64,000 nucleotides of DNA from CAVVNC01 sp963750015 (GCA_963750015.1 CAVVPU010000016.1:62001-126000); one strand, 5' to 3'; numbered from the stretch's first letter, positions 36,043 to 44,687 are shown. Notes: generated from the sequence alone by a model not told the origin. Numbers and translations: made by a program.

Positions 36043-37263
36043 TTACACGTCGCTTTTCCTCACCCCCGATGGACGCCACGCGGGAGAAATGACTTTGTGA
36101 TCCTTCTCTTCGCTGATCGTCGCCGCGTAGGTGAGCGTGAGCTCGCCGAACTTGTCGTTGACGGCATCCATGGCCCTGGCAACGGCAGCCCTCTTTTCCC
36201 GGTCCTTATCCTGAAAGAGCGTCATCTGGTGATCGTCCTTGCCGAGAGCAGAAAGGGCGACACCGAAAAGCCTCACGCTTTTTCGGAGGCGTATCCCGTC
36301 GAGGATGGCCACGGCGGAGCGGTAGATCTCTCCCGTATCGTTCGTCGCATCCGGCAGGGTGATCTGCCGGGTGAAGGTCTCGAAGCCCGTGTACCTCACC
36401 GTGAGCGTGATCTTCCTGCCCTTGTAGCCATATCGTCGTGCCCTCCGCCCGACTCTTTCACTCAGACGGAGCAGACAGGGCAACATCTCATCTCTTTTCC
36501 AGATGTCCTTCGGCAGGGTCGTGCTGTGGCCGATCGATTTCGGATCCTGGGGCACCACTTCGATAGGCCGGTCGAGCTTGCCGTTGCCCATCGCCTTGAG
36601 TTGTTCTCCGATGATGCCGAACTTCCTCGTGAGGAGGGACAGGGACGCTCTTCCCAGTGCGCCGCACGTGGTGATACCCATGGCACGGAGTTTCTCCTCG
36701 GTATGCGATCCAATGCCCCAGAGCTTCTTCACCGGGAGGGCCTCGAGGAGGGACGGCACGGCATTCTCGTCCACCCAGCGTAAGCCATCGGGTTTTGCGA
36801 GGTCGCTTGCGAGCTTGGCGATGAGCACATTCGGCCCGATGCCGACCGTGCACGTGATACCCAACTCGTTTCTTACCGCTTCCTTGAGGGCCCGGGCAAG
36901 TTTCTCCGGACCGTCGAAAAGGTGATGGGAGCCGGTGATGTCGAGGAAGACCTCGTCGATGGAGTAGCACTCGGTATCGGGCGTGAACCTGAGACAGATC
37001 TCCTGGAGCTCGGCGCAGACCTGAGCGTACTTCTCGTTATGGCCCACGACGAGGATGATGTCAGGGCAGAGCCTTTTCGCCTCGTAGGTGGTCATCCCCG
37101 TCTTAACCCCATAGGCGCGGGCTTCGTACGAAGAAGTCGTGATGACCGTCCTCTCCCCAGCGCCCGCCACGGCGATAGGTTTGCCCCTGAGTCCGGGGTT
37201 ATCCCGCTGCTCTACGGATGCGAAAAAGGCGTCCATGTCGACGCATACGATTATTTTCGCCAT
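36043..37263 (-). CDS. dinB: DNA polymerase IV (Y-family translesion polymerase)
   Basis: A 406-residue error-prone polymerase. The catalytic residues are seen at D9 (CVDMDAFFASVE) and in CYSIDEVFLDIT. YEARAYGVKTGM is the family steric motif, and VGIGPNVLIAKLASDLAKPDG and the thumb/little-finger domains follow. Near the C-terminus QMTLFQ fits a sliding-clamp-binding motif, matching the DnaN clamp encoded later in the window. The ATG at 37263 is preceded by TATAAT only five bases upstream, so the mRNA may be leaderless. Confidence 0.94.
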   Translation of the reverse strand: MAKIIVCVDMDAFFASVEQRDNPGLRGKPIAVAGAGERTVITTSSYEARAYGVKTGMTTYEAKRLCPDIILVVGHNEKYAQVCAELQEICLRFTPDTECYSIDEVFLDITGSHHLFDGPEKLARALKEAVRNELGITCTVGIGPNVLIAKLASDLAKPDGLRWVDENAVPSLLEALPVKKLWGIGSHTEEKLRAMGITTCGALGRASLSLLTRKFGIIGEQLKAMGNGKLDRPIEVVPQDPKSIGHSTTLPKDIWKRDEMLPCLLRLSERVGRRARRYGYKGRKITLTVRYTGFETFTRQITLPDATNDTGEIYRSAVAILDGIRLRKSVRLFGVALSALGKDDHQMTLFQDKDREKRAAVARAMDAVNDKFGELTLTYAATISEEKDHKVISPAWRPSGVRKSDV

Positions 37264-37268
37264 GATTG

Positions 37269-37297
37269 ATTATACCCGGTCGCTGGTCGGAGAACAA
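37269..37297 (-). promoter_or_regulatory. Sigma70-type promoter of dinB
   Basis: On the minus strand, TTGTTC (37297-37292) and TATAAT (37274-37269) are spaced by 17 bases. The expected start of transcription falls at or next to the dinB ATG, implying a leaderless or nearly leaderless message. Confidence 0.5.
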
Positions 37298-37422
37298 CTC
37301 CCGGAATGGCATCTGTGCGGTCTTGAGTACCGCCACCTTTGGTGTGACTTTGAGAAGGATACCATTCCGTATTATGGTCCCTTACCGATCGCTGGCCCCC
37401 GTTACTCGCCCTCCTTCACGGT

Positions 37423-38101
37423 TCACGGAGCCTCGGCGCAATCGGTCCAGGTGGCGAGGTCGGTTATTCCCCGTGGTGATACCTGATAGACACCCCCACC
37501 CAGTCGATCGAACCATCCGTAGACGTTTCGATAAAGGATAGCCCGAACTTCCGGCTCCTCGATCGCGTGGGCAATAACCGATGCCTTGGTCGGTCCATTT
37601 TCCGTCAGGTAGTGGGCAATCCGAATCGCATTCTGCCGGTACGCCGTCATCAATCCGCGGCGTCGGCCGCTGCCACCCGGTGTCGGATCACCTCGTCGTC
37701 GTTCGAATTCGCCGAGCAATTGCCCGCGCCGCTTCGGGTGAATTCGCGGGCGGTATTCACCGGGATCCAACACCACCTCCGCCCGGCTGCGCCTAGAATT
37801 CACCGAAATCAGAATCAGTCCGATACCCAGCATTCTGAGAAGCTTCAAGATGCGCTGGCGCCGCTTCCGGAAAGACCGGCACGAAGAGGGAATCCCAATA
37901 TAGACAACCGGTGAAATGCCCAAACGATTCACTGCTTGCAGGAGTACATCGAGACCGAAAGCAAGTTTCAATTCGACCACAACGGGATGTTCAGTGCCTC
38001 GAACCGCCATTATGTCGCATTCCCCGATCTCGCCCTTGACTTCATACCCCTGATCTTTCCAGAAACCGCTTCACCGGATTGTAGAGATCGATTTCTTTCA
38101 C
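37423..38101 (-). CDS. DUF2161-type PD-(D/E)XK phosphodiesterase-like protein, frameshifted near its start
   Basis: A protein of about 225 residues. The N-terminal fold contains IGECDIMAVRGTEHPVVVELKLAF, with the Asp and E-x-K residues of a PD-(D/E)XK site. The C-terminus reads RQNAIRIAHYLTENGPTKASVI and VYGWFDRLGGGVYQVSPRG, a winged-helix-like segment seen in DUF2161 proteins. The frame breaks near 38056-38060 by one extra A: KEIDLYNPVKRFLE then DQGYEVKGEIG. The GTG start at 38101 overlaps the upstream stop as GTGA. Probably a nuclease; substrate unknown. Confidence 0.7.
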
Positions 38102-38415
38102 GGTATCAATTGATGATCAAGGGTCCTGCTTTCTTGTTCCGACTTGTAAGATAGATCTTGAGACATCCGGTCACCTCCACCGTTCTGACCGACATTAACC
38201 CTTTGATGGATTATTTGCAAAAGGGGAGGTAAAACCAAGCTCACGCGAGAGCTGTGGTTGGGTAGTACACCCACAATCAGAGCGCAATCAAGGTCAAAGT
38301 CTCCTAAAGTTTCAATGGCCCAGCTGATACAATCCGGATCATCATCGATTATTCCTTTAATGGTATCGCCTGCATATTGCCCAAAACCAATTTGGTCATT
38401 TAAGCTATATTCCAT
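38098..38415 (-). CDS. ExoX C-terminal-domain-like small protein
   Basis: A 105-residue protein whose N-terminus, IGFGQYAGDTIKGIIDDDPDCISWAI, matches the small domain found at the C-terminus of exonuclease X and as stand-alone proteins (pattern FGKYKG...I...DP.YI.W). The rest is not recognised. GGAGG lies eight bases before the ATG. Its stop overlaps the GTG of the DUF2161 gene, so the two form an operon. Confidence 0.6.
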   Translation of the reverse strand: MEYSLNDQIGFGQYAGDTIKGIIDDDPDCISWAIETLGDFDLDCALIVGVLPNHSSRVSLVLPPLLQIIHQRVNVGQNGGGDRMSQDLSYKSEQESRTLDHQLIP

Positions 38416-38460
38416 TCAGGCCTCCTGCAAAAAAAGCCGGCAGAATACCTTTATTGGGTA

Positions 38461-38534
38461 CTCTCCCGGCGGGACTTGAACCCGCAACCTCCACCTTGCG
38501 AAAGGGGTGCTCTATCCAATTGAGCTACGGGCCT
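38461..38534 (-). tRNA. Degenerate tRNA-like gene (anticodon CGC as folded)
   Basis: The minus strand folds as a cloverleaf. The D arm is GCTC/GAGC, the anticodon stem is 5 bp with one mismatch and loop TTCGCAA, the variable loop has five bases, and the T arm GCGGG-TTCAAGT-CCCGC is perfect. Only four acceptor pairs form (GCCCG side with CGGG); the outer three do not pair and no CCA is encoded. As folded the anticodon is CGC (Ala, GCG codon). The body also resembles tRNA-Arg types, so identity is uncertain. It may be a decayed or element-borne tRNA. Confidence 0.5.
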
Positions 38535-38570
38535 ATAGGCATGTCCAGTTTACCACGCATTTTCCCGGAA

Positions 38571-38882
38571 TCAATGAAAAAACAGCCAGATGGAGGAATA
38601 GGTAACACCAGGAAATCTATCCATTCTTCCTCGATTTTTCCCACACTGCGTACCCCCCTTTGCGGTTGGGGCATTCCTTCTGTGCAGCCTCATTTGCCTG
38701 ATAGTACTGAATCCTGCTTTCCCGGATGTGTTCATTCGCGTATCCCGGCGAGGATGTCCTTTCAGCTCTCGCATGCACCCCTGATCTTCCACGCGAGGAA
38801 GGCCCGAGGGCTTCATGTTGGCCGTGTGGTCCTGGCAGGTGCGAAGGAAATTGAAGATCGTGAGGCAGCCGATCTCTTCCAT
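38571..38882 (-). CDS. Small protein of unknown function
   Basis: A 103-residue frame starting MEEIGCLTIFNFLRTC, with GAGGA just before the ATG, and containing a basic stretch (MRELKGHPRRDTRMN). It follows the gene at 38910-39107 on the same strand. Composition is plausible for a protein but no family is recognised. It could be spurious. Confidence 0.35.
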   Translation of the reverse strand: MEEIGCLTIFNFLRTCQDHTANMKPSGLPRVEDQGCMRELKGHPRRDTRMNTSGKAGFSTIRQMRLHRRNAPTAKGGTQCGKNRGRMDRFPGVTYSSIWLFFH

Positions 38883-38909
38883 GTCCTCATCGTGTGCGTG
38901 TCGGTTCTT

Positions 38910-39107
38910 TCATCCCTCTTTTTCATAATGCCTCCTTTGCTTTTCGGTTCCCCTGTTAAGCTTCTGCCTCACCTCTTCCGCTTCCAGAACCTCCGCGCGA
39001 TCGAACGCGATGCCCGAGCCGTCATCAAGAAGGAGGCCGACGAGGCGGCCCGTGGGGGAAAACATGACGCCGTCGATGCGGCGGCTCAGAAGCGAGGAAG
39101 CGTTCAT
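38910..39107 (-). CDS. Small protein of unknown function
   Basis: A 65-residue protein from ATG at 39107 with AAGGAGA upstream. IDGVMFSPTGRLVGLLLDDG and IAFDRAEVLEAEEVRQKLNRG read as a small beta-sheet plus helix. The same frame stays open upstream into the end of the RecD2-like segment, so a fusion cannot be excluded. Family unknown. Confidence 0.5.
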   Translation of the reverse strand: MNASSLLSRRIDGVMFSPTGRLVGLLLDDGSGIAFDRAEVLEAEEVRQKLNRGTEKQRRHYEKEG

Positions 39108-39180
39108 GTCTCCTTCATCGGGGTCACGGGAGTTCCCGGGTTTTCCGTACCGTGCGGGCCCCTTCAACTCATCTGTGTGG

Positions 39181-39546
39181 TCAGCCCCGGATACGGCATC
39201 GAGGACAGCACGCGCGTGTTCTCCTAAGTTTCCTGACGATTCTTTTTGCGAGCGTGGGTCCTATTGCCCTAATGATGCCCGACGCAAGGTACGTTGCGAC
39301 ACCGAAGACTGACGCGGGCTCCGGTATGGAGAAGCGGCCAATGTGAAATTGACGGCCGTACTTCTTGTTCTTGACCCACCTGCCCTCTTCGACCTCTATG
39401 CTCATGCCCTCGATGATGCGGGAGGGAGAGGCACAGATCGCGGTGAACACCTCCTTACCCGAGGGCGGTCTCACGGAGAGGACCGAATAGCCGGTTTCGG
39501 GGTTGTGGTACCGGGTGCCTACTACGGAAAAGACGCCCGGCACCAC
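39181..39546 (-). pseudogene. RecD2-like N-terminal domain only, probably frameshifted at its end
   Basis: A segment matching the N-terminal OB-fold and helix-hairpin start of RecD2/YrrC helicases: VFSVVGTRYHNPETGYSVLSV, EVEEGRWVKNKKYGRQFHIG and LASGIIRAIGPTLAKRIVRK. The helicase itself is absent. One extra A near 39228-39232 would lead on into NLGEHARAVLDAV in another frame. The gene may thus be a stand-alone RecD2 N-terminal protein of about 130 residues. The start is uncertain: GTG at 39546, or ATG at 39587 if a one-base error in the G run at 39560-39566 is allowed. Confidence 0.55.
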
Positions 39547-39592
39547 GAAATGGGGAAGTGGGGGGGATGGGGGAGGGGTTGCTGCATGGTTG

Positions 39593-39601
39593 ATATTACT
39601 T
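39593..39601 (-). promoter_or_regulatory. AAGTAATAT promoter-like motif ahead of the RecD2-like segment
   Basis: AAGTAATAT reads leftward, five bases before an ATG at 39587 and 46 bases before the GTG at 39546. It is the element-wide motif in its usual orientation. Confidence 0.5.
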
Positions 39602-39647
39602 CCCCGCCCCGTACGGACTTACAGACAGCCGTCGGGTAAGGTGGCGC

Positions 39648-40835
39648 TCATTGCTCTTTTATCAGGATAAGCGCCGCCACGACCTCGGTTCTTATATATT
39701 CCACAGTAGCCTTTAGACGGTCCACGAGCGCCTTCAGATACTGGTCAAGGCCGGAATCATCGAAGGCGCACGCGCCACAGGCCGTCCTTACCGCCGTCTC
39801 ATTGGCGACGATCTTATCGTATAGTTCGAGTGACTTTTCAGAATTGCGGAAGGGGAAGACCGGCTTTGTCGCAACGATTCTCCTACCGCACTCCAGGTAC
39901 GCGGAAACGGAAGCGAGCACAAGTTCCAGCCTTTGTACTTGCAGTTTCTTCAGTTCATAAGTCTCGGAAAGCGCGGCGAATTCAGCCTCCATTGCGGACA
40001 ATCGCGCGTTCTTGCGCTTGAGCAGCGATTGGATGGACCTGAGCCTGTCCGCACGCGCGTCGGCTCTTGCCCGGACCTCTTTTTTCGGGCCGGCTTCGAG
40101 GTTCGGTTCCTCTCTCCGGACGGCGGCACCCTCCGGATCGAGGGCTGTATCGATCTCCCGCTTCAGGTCCGCGACTTCTTTTCTTATCGTGCCAAGGCTG
40201 CCATGGGTCACGGTAAGCCGTTCCGGATACGTCTTTGTTTCCTCCTCGTACCGCGCCTGGATCTTCCGGACTTCCTCCATCCTCTGTTCGCACGTGCCCG
40301 CTTCGGCCTCCATGTACTTGTCAAGCTCCTCGTCGGCGAACAACCTGACCGCGTCCCTGACGCGAGCGGCAAGGAGCCTTTTCTGCGTTTCAATGGAGTA
40401 TTTGACGCAGGTTTCGATGAACTTCCAGTCCACCCCGCGGGCGACCAGCTCGTGGGCTTCGGGGCGATTAACTGGCGGAAGGTTGTATTCATCACACTGT
40501 TCATCCTGCCCACGGCTTGTTTTCGTTCCATATCCGTCATCTGCCTGCGAAACAGGCGATCGGTAAAGATGCCCATTACTTCTTCGTCAGTCTCGGCGAG
40601 GATGCAGGGCACTTCCTTTATGCCGCAGTTCGAGGGCGGCGTCTTTGCGGCTGTATCCCGAGATGATCACGTATCGGCCGTCAACCTCTTCGACCCCGAC
40701 AGGTGTGCGGATGCCGTCGGCCGAGATGCCTTCTACGAGCAGGGCGTAGGCTTCGGGGGTCACGACCGGAAGGACGGCTTTATACCACGCGTTTTCCTGC
40801 AAGTGCTCCGGGTTCACATTTCCAATGTTCTTCAT
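39648..40835 (-). CDS. ParB-like protein 2 with coiled-coil, frameshifted twice
   Basis: A protein of about 395 residues. The N-terminal ParB/sulfiredoxin-like domain reads LLVEGISADGIRTPVGVEEV and YVIISGYSRKDAALELR. The next frame carries EVPCILAETDEEVMGIFTDRLFRRQMTDMERKQAVG, and the third frame a KorB-like helical part and a long coiled-coil (residues about 200-300). An extra base near 40615 and a missing C near 40458 split it. It is a clear paralogue of the gene upstream, sharing the order of motifs. AAGGAAGG precedes the ATG at 40835. Probably a DNA-binding partition or regulatory protein; no ParA is seen nearby. Confidence 0.65.
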
Positions 40836-40900
40836 TTTCCTTCCTCTCTTGTGGGGTGGTTTGAGTATGCGGGCTCTCGGAAGCCCGGCCGTGCCGGCGC

Positions 40901-42247
40901 TCACTCCCTTATCAGGGCCAGGGGAGGCGGCTGGGTAGTTGCCTCCTCGTGGTGCGCCGTCGTCTCCTTCTGTTGCGTGCCTTTCATGGCTTTCTCGACG
41001 TTCTTTTTGATTTCCTTCAACACGTCCTCTTCACGGAAGGAGAGCTTAGTGATCTTGGAATGACAGGCGGCATCGATGTTGTTGCCTATGGTTTTGATTC
41101 TCTTGATGATTTGCGTGACTTTTGCGGCGATGGTGGGGTCCACCTGATTGAAACTCTCCACCACGTCGAAGGCAAGGCCGAGGGCATCGTGGCCCATTTT
41201 CAGGCGATTGAGGAGCAATTGAGCATCGTCGTACCTCGCCATTATGATCTTGTACTGCTCGAGGATCTGGGACACGCTGAAGTGGTATCCCTTGATTTCC
41301 GTCTCTTTTCCCGTCATTGCAGTCTCAAGGGACTTAATCTTCTCCTCCAGCTCGCCGATCTTCTTGTCCTTTTCTTTCAGTGCCTTGCCCTGCTCGGCCC
41401 GTATTTGTTGCTCTTCCTCGTCGGTGGTTTTCAGTTCTTTCTCTATCTCCTTTTTCAACTCCTCCCGCTCGGCGGTATACTGATCCTTGAGCTCGAGGAC
41501 AGCCTTTGCCGTCTTCCTCAACTCCGCGAGTTCCTCTTCCTTTGTGGAGAGGTCCTTGTTCATCGCGGCAAGCCTCTCTGCGAGCTCATCCTTTTCTTTC
41601 TTTATTTCCGCTGTGGCGGCGAGGATCCCCTCTTCCTTGTCCTTCTGAATCTCCGCCATGGCATCCGCGAAGCTTTTGTCCTTCTCCACAAGCGTCCTGT
41701 CGAATTCGTCCCTGAGCCCTTTTTCCTGTGCCTTGAGGGCTGCCTCATCGGGTGACGCCTTGATACCGGCGAGCGCGTTGAGGTATTCCTTCTGAGTGTC
41801 GATGGGCAAGGTAGCCAGGTTGTTGAGCAGCTTCCGGTCTATCTTGTTTCTTGTGAATAGATCATAGACTTCGGGAATGACGGTTTTTTGCATGACTGAG
41901 TCGATAAGGTTGCCTTTTTTGCCTATGGCTTCTTTTCGTTGAGCCTCAGTCATCTGACGACGAAACACATTATCGAAGAGGGCGTCCTCGATCTCCTCAT
42001 ACGTCTCCGCAAGATTGCAGGGCACCTTATCGATACTCAGTTCAAGCGCGGCCTTTCGACGGTGATGCCCGGACAGGATTACATAAGCGCCGTTTATACA
42101 GGCGACGATCAGGGGGATGAGAATTCCCACTCTGCGGATGCTTTCGACCAGGCCCCTGTAGACGTCTTCCGGCAAAGGTTCAAAGAGTGCCCGGAATTCG
42201 TCGTCTTCCTTGAGTTGTTGTGGATCCAGTTCGCCCAATTGTTTCAT
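40901..42247 (-). CDS. ParB-like protein 1 with long coiled-coil
   Basis: An intact 448-residue protein. Residues 1-90 form a ParB/sulfiredoxin-type domain (LVESIRRVGILIPLIVACI, YVILSGHHRRKAALEL). Then come LAETYEEIEDALFDNVFRRQMTEAQRKEAIG and a helical DNA-binding part. A heptad-rich coiled-coil spans about 165-330 and a helical C-terminus follows. A strong site, AAGGAGG, precedes the ATG at 42247. It starts about 120 bases after the 12-copy repeat array, which may be its binding site or operator. Its coiled-coil is unusually long for a ParB. Confidence 0.75.
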   Translation of the reverse strand: MKQLGELDPQQLKEDDEFRALFEPLPEDVYRGLVESIRRVGILIPLIVACINGAYVILSGHHRRKAALELSIDKVPCNLAETYEEIEDALFDNVFRRQMTEAQRKEAIGKKGNLIDSVMQKTVIPEVYDLFTRNKIDRKLLNNLATLPIDTQKEYLNALAGIKASPDEAALKAQEKGLRDEFDRTLVEKDKSFADAMAEIQKDKEEGILAATAEIKKEKDELAERLAAMNKDLSTKEEELAELRKTAKAVLELKDQYTAEREELKKEIEKELKTTDEEEQQIRAEQGKALKEKDKKIGELEEKIKSLETAMTGKETEIKGYHFSVSQILEQYKIIMARYDDAQLLLNRLKMGHDALGLAFDVVESFNQVDPTIAAKVTQIIKRIKTIGNNIDAACHSKITKLSFREEDVLKEIKKNVEKAMKGTQQKETTAHHEEATTQPPPLALIRE

Positions 42248-42364
42248 GCGTTCCTCCTTGTTTGAGAGTTATATGATGGCCGCAGAGCCGGTAAACCTGC
42301 TTGTCGCGTGTCCGCCCTTTGAGTTGGCCTTGGGTACGCCCTTTTCGAAACAACATACGGGTGT

Positions 42365-42541
42365 TGTCGAACAGGGTGTGTACGGACAAAGGTGTGTCGA
42401 ACAAGGTGTGTACGGACAGCGGTATGTCGAAACAGCATACAGGTGTACGAACAAGGGTATGTCGAACAGAGCGTGTACGAACAAAGGTGTGTCGAACAGG
42501 GTGCGTACGGACAGCGGTATGTCGAACAGGGTGTGTACGGC
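42365..42541 (+). repeat. Tandem array of 12 TGTnCGnACA-type motifs with a 30-base period
   Basis: Twelve near-palindromic motifs alternate between TGTCGAACA and TGTACGGACA. They start at 42365, 42379, 42395, 42409, 42425, 42444, 42460, 42474, 42490, 42504, 42520 and 42534. Spacing is 14 and 16 bases in turn, with one 19-base step, giving a 30-base unit. The array lies between an RHH-protein gene and the ParB-like genes. It looks like an iteron origin, a partition centromere or an operator array. The last copy is degenerate. Confidence 0.85.
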
Positions 42542-42569
42542 ATTTTCATGAACGCGTGGTCTCGCACGG

Positions 42570-43145
42570 TCAAGGTTTTTGCTCCCCGCGTTGGTCGAGC
42601 ACTTTATCCTCTATCGCTTTGCTGGCCAGATCATTTATGATTTGCGATAACGATTTGTTATTCTGAAGAGCGAGCATCCGCAAAGTGAGTCTCGTTTTCT
42701 CTTTCAGGTTAAAAACTGTGCCGATCCTTTTCAGGACGATGTCCAGTGCTTTCAGCCGGCAGTTTTCCGCGATATCGGCGAGGGCCACGCGGTACTCGAT
42801 TCGTGCACCCTTCGAGTTGCCGTGCTGGCCCTTGAAAGCCAGAATTTTGACGGCTCCACCGGTGAAACAGTTTCGCAGATTGTCGGGGAGATCAGTGTGG
42901 TCATTGTCAGACAGAACGGCGAGTTCACAGAAGCGCAACAACTCTTGATACTGATAGCGTTTGGCTTCCGGATCGACCCCGAGCAGCTTGAGCAATTCCT
43001 TCGAGGAAAGGTACTCATCCATAATGGGCTCCCACGGTTTCGCCTTTGACAACATTTTTTCCACTATGAACATCTTGTACTGTTTTCTTGCCTGTGTTAT
43101 TTCAGTTTCCTTCTTTTCCTTGGATTCCACTGCAACCTTCTCCAT
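42570..43145 (-). CDS. RHH-like DNA-binding protein beside the repeat array
   Basis: A 191-residue protein. Residues about 150-185 (TRLTLRMLALQNNKSLSQIINDLASKAI) fit a ribbon-helix-helix domain, which typically binds tandem short repeats as a dimer. The N-terminal 140 residues are of unknown fold, with a basic start and a KRYQYQELLRFCELAVLSDND segment. It lies 30 bases before the repeat array on the leftward strand and 47 bases after the sigma-like gene, with GGAGGTG before the ATG. Binding to the array is a natural but untested inference. Confidence 0.6.
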   Translation of the reverse strand: MEKVAVESKEKKETEITQARKQYKMFIVEKMLSKAKPWEPIMDEYLSSKELLKLLGVDPEAKRYQYQELLRFCELAVLSDNDHTDLPDNLRNCFTGGAVKILAFKGQHGNSKGARIEYRVALADIAENCRLKALDIVLKRIGTVFNLKEKTRLTLRMLALQNNKSLSQIINDLASKAIEDKVLDQRGEQKP

Positions 43146-43192
43146 TTGTCACCTCCGGTCGTGGTTGTCGTGATCGCTTCCGACCCACGTGA

Positions 43193-44173
43193 TTAAACCC
43201 ATCCAAGCAAGACGGGCAGTTTACGCCGCATGTTCGATTCAAGGAAGAACGAGTATCGAGCACCGGGCATGGTATTGTTCTCCTCGTATGTCTTCCAGGT
43301 CATGACTATTACCGTTTCCGCTACTTCCCAAAGGGGCATTTCCAGGTCTATCCCGGTGGCCGCATGCTGAAGGGCCAACTTAAGCAGGTAAGGATGGCAG
43401 AGGTCATAGACCTTGCGGAGCACGTGCGAGTTGGCCGGGGAGCCGATGTCCATGTGCCTGGCTGTCCGGTATACGGTGTCGATCTCCTGGCGGATGTCAC
43501 GGTCCGGTTCCACGAAGGGCTCATCCTCTTCCATCGTGAAAGTGGACTCCACCAGGGGCTCGTCCATGTCCATAAGGCTTGTCGAGATATTGTCGTCAGG
43601 GCCGCCGTCATTCCCGAAAAGCGCGCTCAGTTGCTGGGGCCTCACGGACGTGCCCGTGTAGCCCCTTGGTATGAGCTTCTTCTTGTGTGCCTGCCATTCA
43701 CCGTAGGGCATCCGCCTGTAAAGGGTTCCGTCCGGCGCCGTGACCTCTATGAACATGTCCTTCGCGTTATTCGCATATCGTGCGCACAAATTCTTGACCT
43801 TCCAGTCAAGAAAGCTTGAGACCTTCATGCTGATATCGGCCTCGTACTTGTATTTGTTGAGCATTTCAAGGACCGCCACGAAGACGGTCTGCCTCATATC
43901 TTCTTCATCCGAATGGTTGGTGAAGTGACCGTATTTTCTCACAAGCTTGGCAACCATCCGGCTGTAGAACCGGTATATCTCGAAGGTCAGTGAGTCCCAC
44001 TTCCTCTTCGCCTCCCGGGGTGACGCATGGGCGTATTCATGGGCACGCGTGTCGATAAGGGAGCTGTGAGGGTATTTTATCTTCCCGCCGGTACCGGCGA
44101 ACCACGCCAACTCGTCCCATTCTTCCGCCCTTTCCGATGTACTATCTTGGCAGGGCCCCTCATCTTCGTCCAT
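43193..44173 (-). CDS. Sigma-70 region-2-like protein
   Basis: A 326-residue protein. Residues about 60-135 (FYSRMVAKLVRKYG, HSDEEDMRQTVFVAVLEMLNKYKYE, VSSFLDWKVKNLCARYANN) follow the pattern of sigma-70 region 2, the part that binds RNA polymerase and the -10 element. A second, weaker copy of the pattern may lie near 255-320 (PLWEVAETVIVMTWKTYEENN). No region 4 HTH is recognised. GGAGG lies just before the ATG at 44173. It follows the HTH gene by 23 bases in a unit headed by the AAGTAATAT motif. A role as the element's own sigma factor is a hypothesis; it could also be a helical protein of another kind. Confidence 0.5.
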   Translation of the reverse strand: MDEDEGPCQDSTSERAEEWDELAWFAGTGGKIKYPHSSLIDTRAHEYAHASPREAKRKWDSLTFEIYRFYSRMVAKLVRKYGHFTNHSDEEDMRQTVFVAVLEMLNKYKYEADISMKVSSFLDWKVKNLCARYANNAKDMFIEVTAPDGTLYRRMPYGEWQAHKKKLIPRGYTGTSVRPQQLSALFGNDGGPDDNISTSLMDMDEPLVESTFTMEEDEPFVEPDRDIRQEIDTVYRTARHMDIGSPANSHVLRKVYDLCHPYLLKLALQHAATGIDLEMPLWEVAETVIVMTWKTYEENNTMPGARYSFFLESNMRRKLPVLLGWV

Positions 44174-44196
44174 GGCGCCTCCTTCATTCAGTGTGA

Positions 44197-44586
44197 CTAT
44201 CGAAAACAGAGACCCTCGAAATTCTTCCCGACCTTGTCGCGGGTTCTTCGCGCTTCCGCGAGCACGGCGATCTCCCAGAGAGCCTCGACATACTCGTTCG
44301 CCTTGCCGATCCGCTCCGCCTCGCTGCCCGGTGCGTGGCGCAGATATACCGCCAAGATGGCCTTGATGGTCTTGTTGGACAACGGCGTATCCGTTGTCTC
44401 GAGGACGCGCAGCCATTGATCGCTCACCCCCGTGAGCTTCGCAAGCATGGGCCGGCTCATGCCGATTTCCTCCCTGATGGCCTGGACCACTTCCCGCGAT
44501 TTCCCGTAGCGGATGCGTCCTTTCTTTCGTACATTTGAGTAGCGGAAATAAAGGTATTCGAGCGGATTTCCTTTCGGTTCTTTCAC
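44197..44586 (-). CDS. Helix-turn-helix (XRE-like) regulator
   Basis: A 129-residue protein. Residues about 30-75 (VVQAIREEIGMSRPMLAKLTGVSDQWLRVLE) form a Cro/XRE-like helix-turn-helix, followed by a helical C-terminus. The GTG at 44586 has AAGGAGGA just upstream. It heads the unit with the sigma-like gene, downstream of the motif at 44679-44687. An autoregulatory role is likely from its position. Confidence 0.7.
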   Translation of the reverse strand: MKEPKGNPLEYLYFRYSNVRKKGRIRYGKSREVVQAIREEIGMSRPMLAKLTGVSDQWLRVLETTDTPLSNKTIKAILAVYLRHAPGSEAERIGKANEYVEALWEIAVLAEARRTRDKVGKNFEGLCFR

Positions 44587-44678
44587 GATTCCTCCTTTTC
44601 GCCTCGGAGGCAGACCATATGATATATGCCGCCGTGGCGAGGGCGCCAAATATCCGGTGAATGGGATTGCTTTCTCGT

Positions 44679-44687
44679 ATATTACTT
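44679..44687 (-). promoter_or_regulatory. AAGTAATAT promoter-like motif ahead of the HTH/sigma-like operon
   Basis: AAGTAATAT reads leftward 92 bases before the GTG of the HTH gene. The unit it heads encodes the sigma-like protein, so a feedback loop is possible. Confidence 0.55.

Noticed and set aside
39933..41063. Plus-strand frame of 376 codons across the ParB-like genes
   Set aside because: It is a shadow of two leftward ParB-like genes and crosses their junction.
42365..42541. CRISPR array
   Set aside because: The repeats are contiguous with no unique spacers and no cas genes are present; the array is a tandem repeat.
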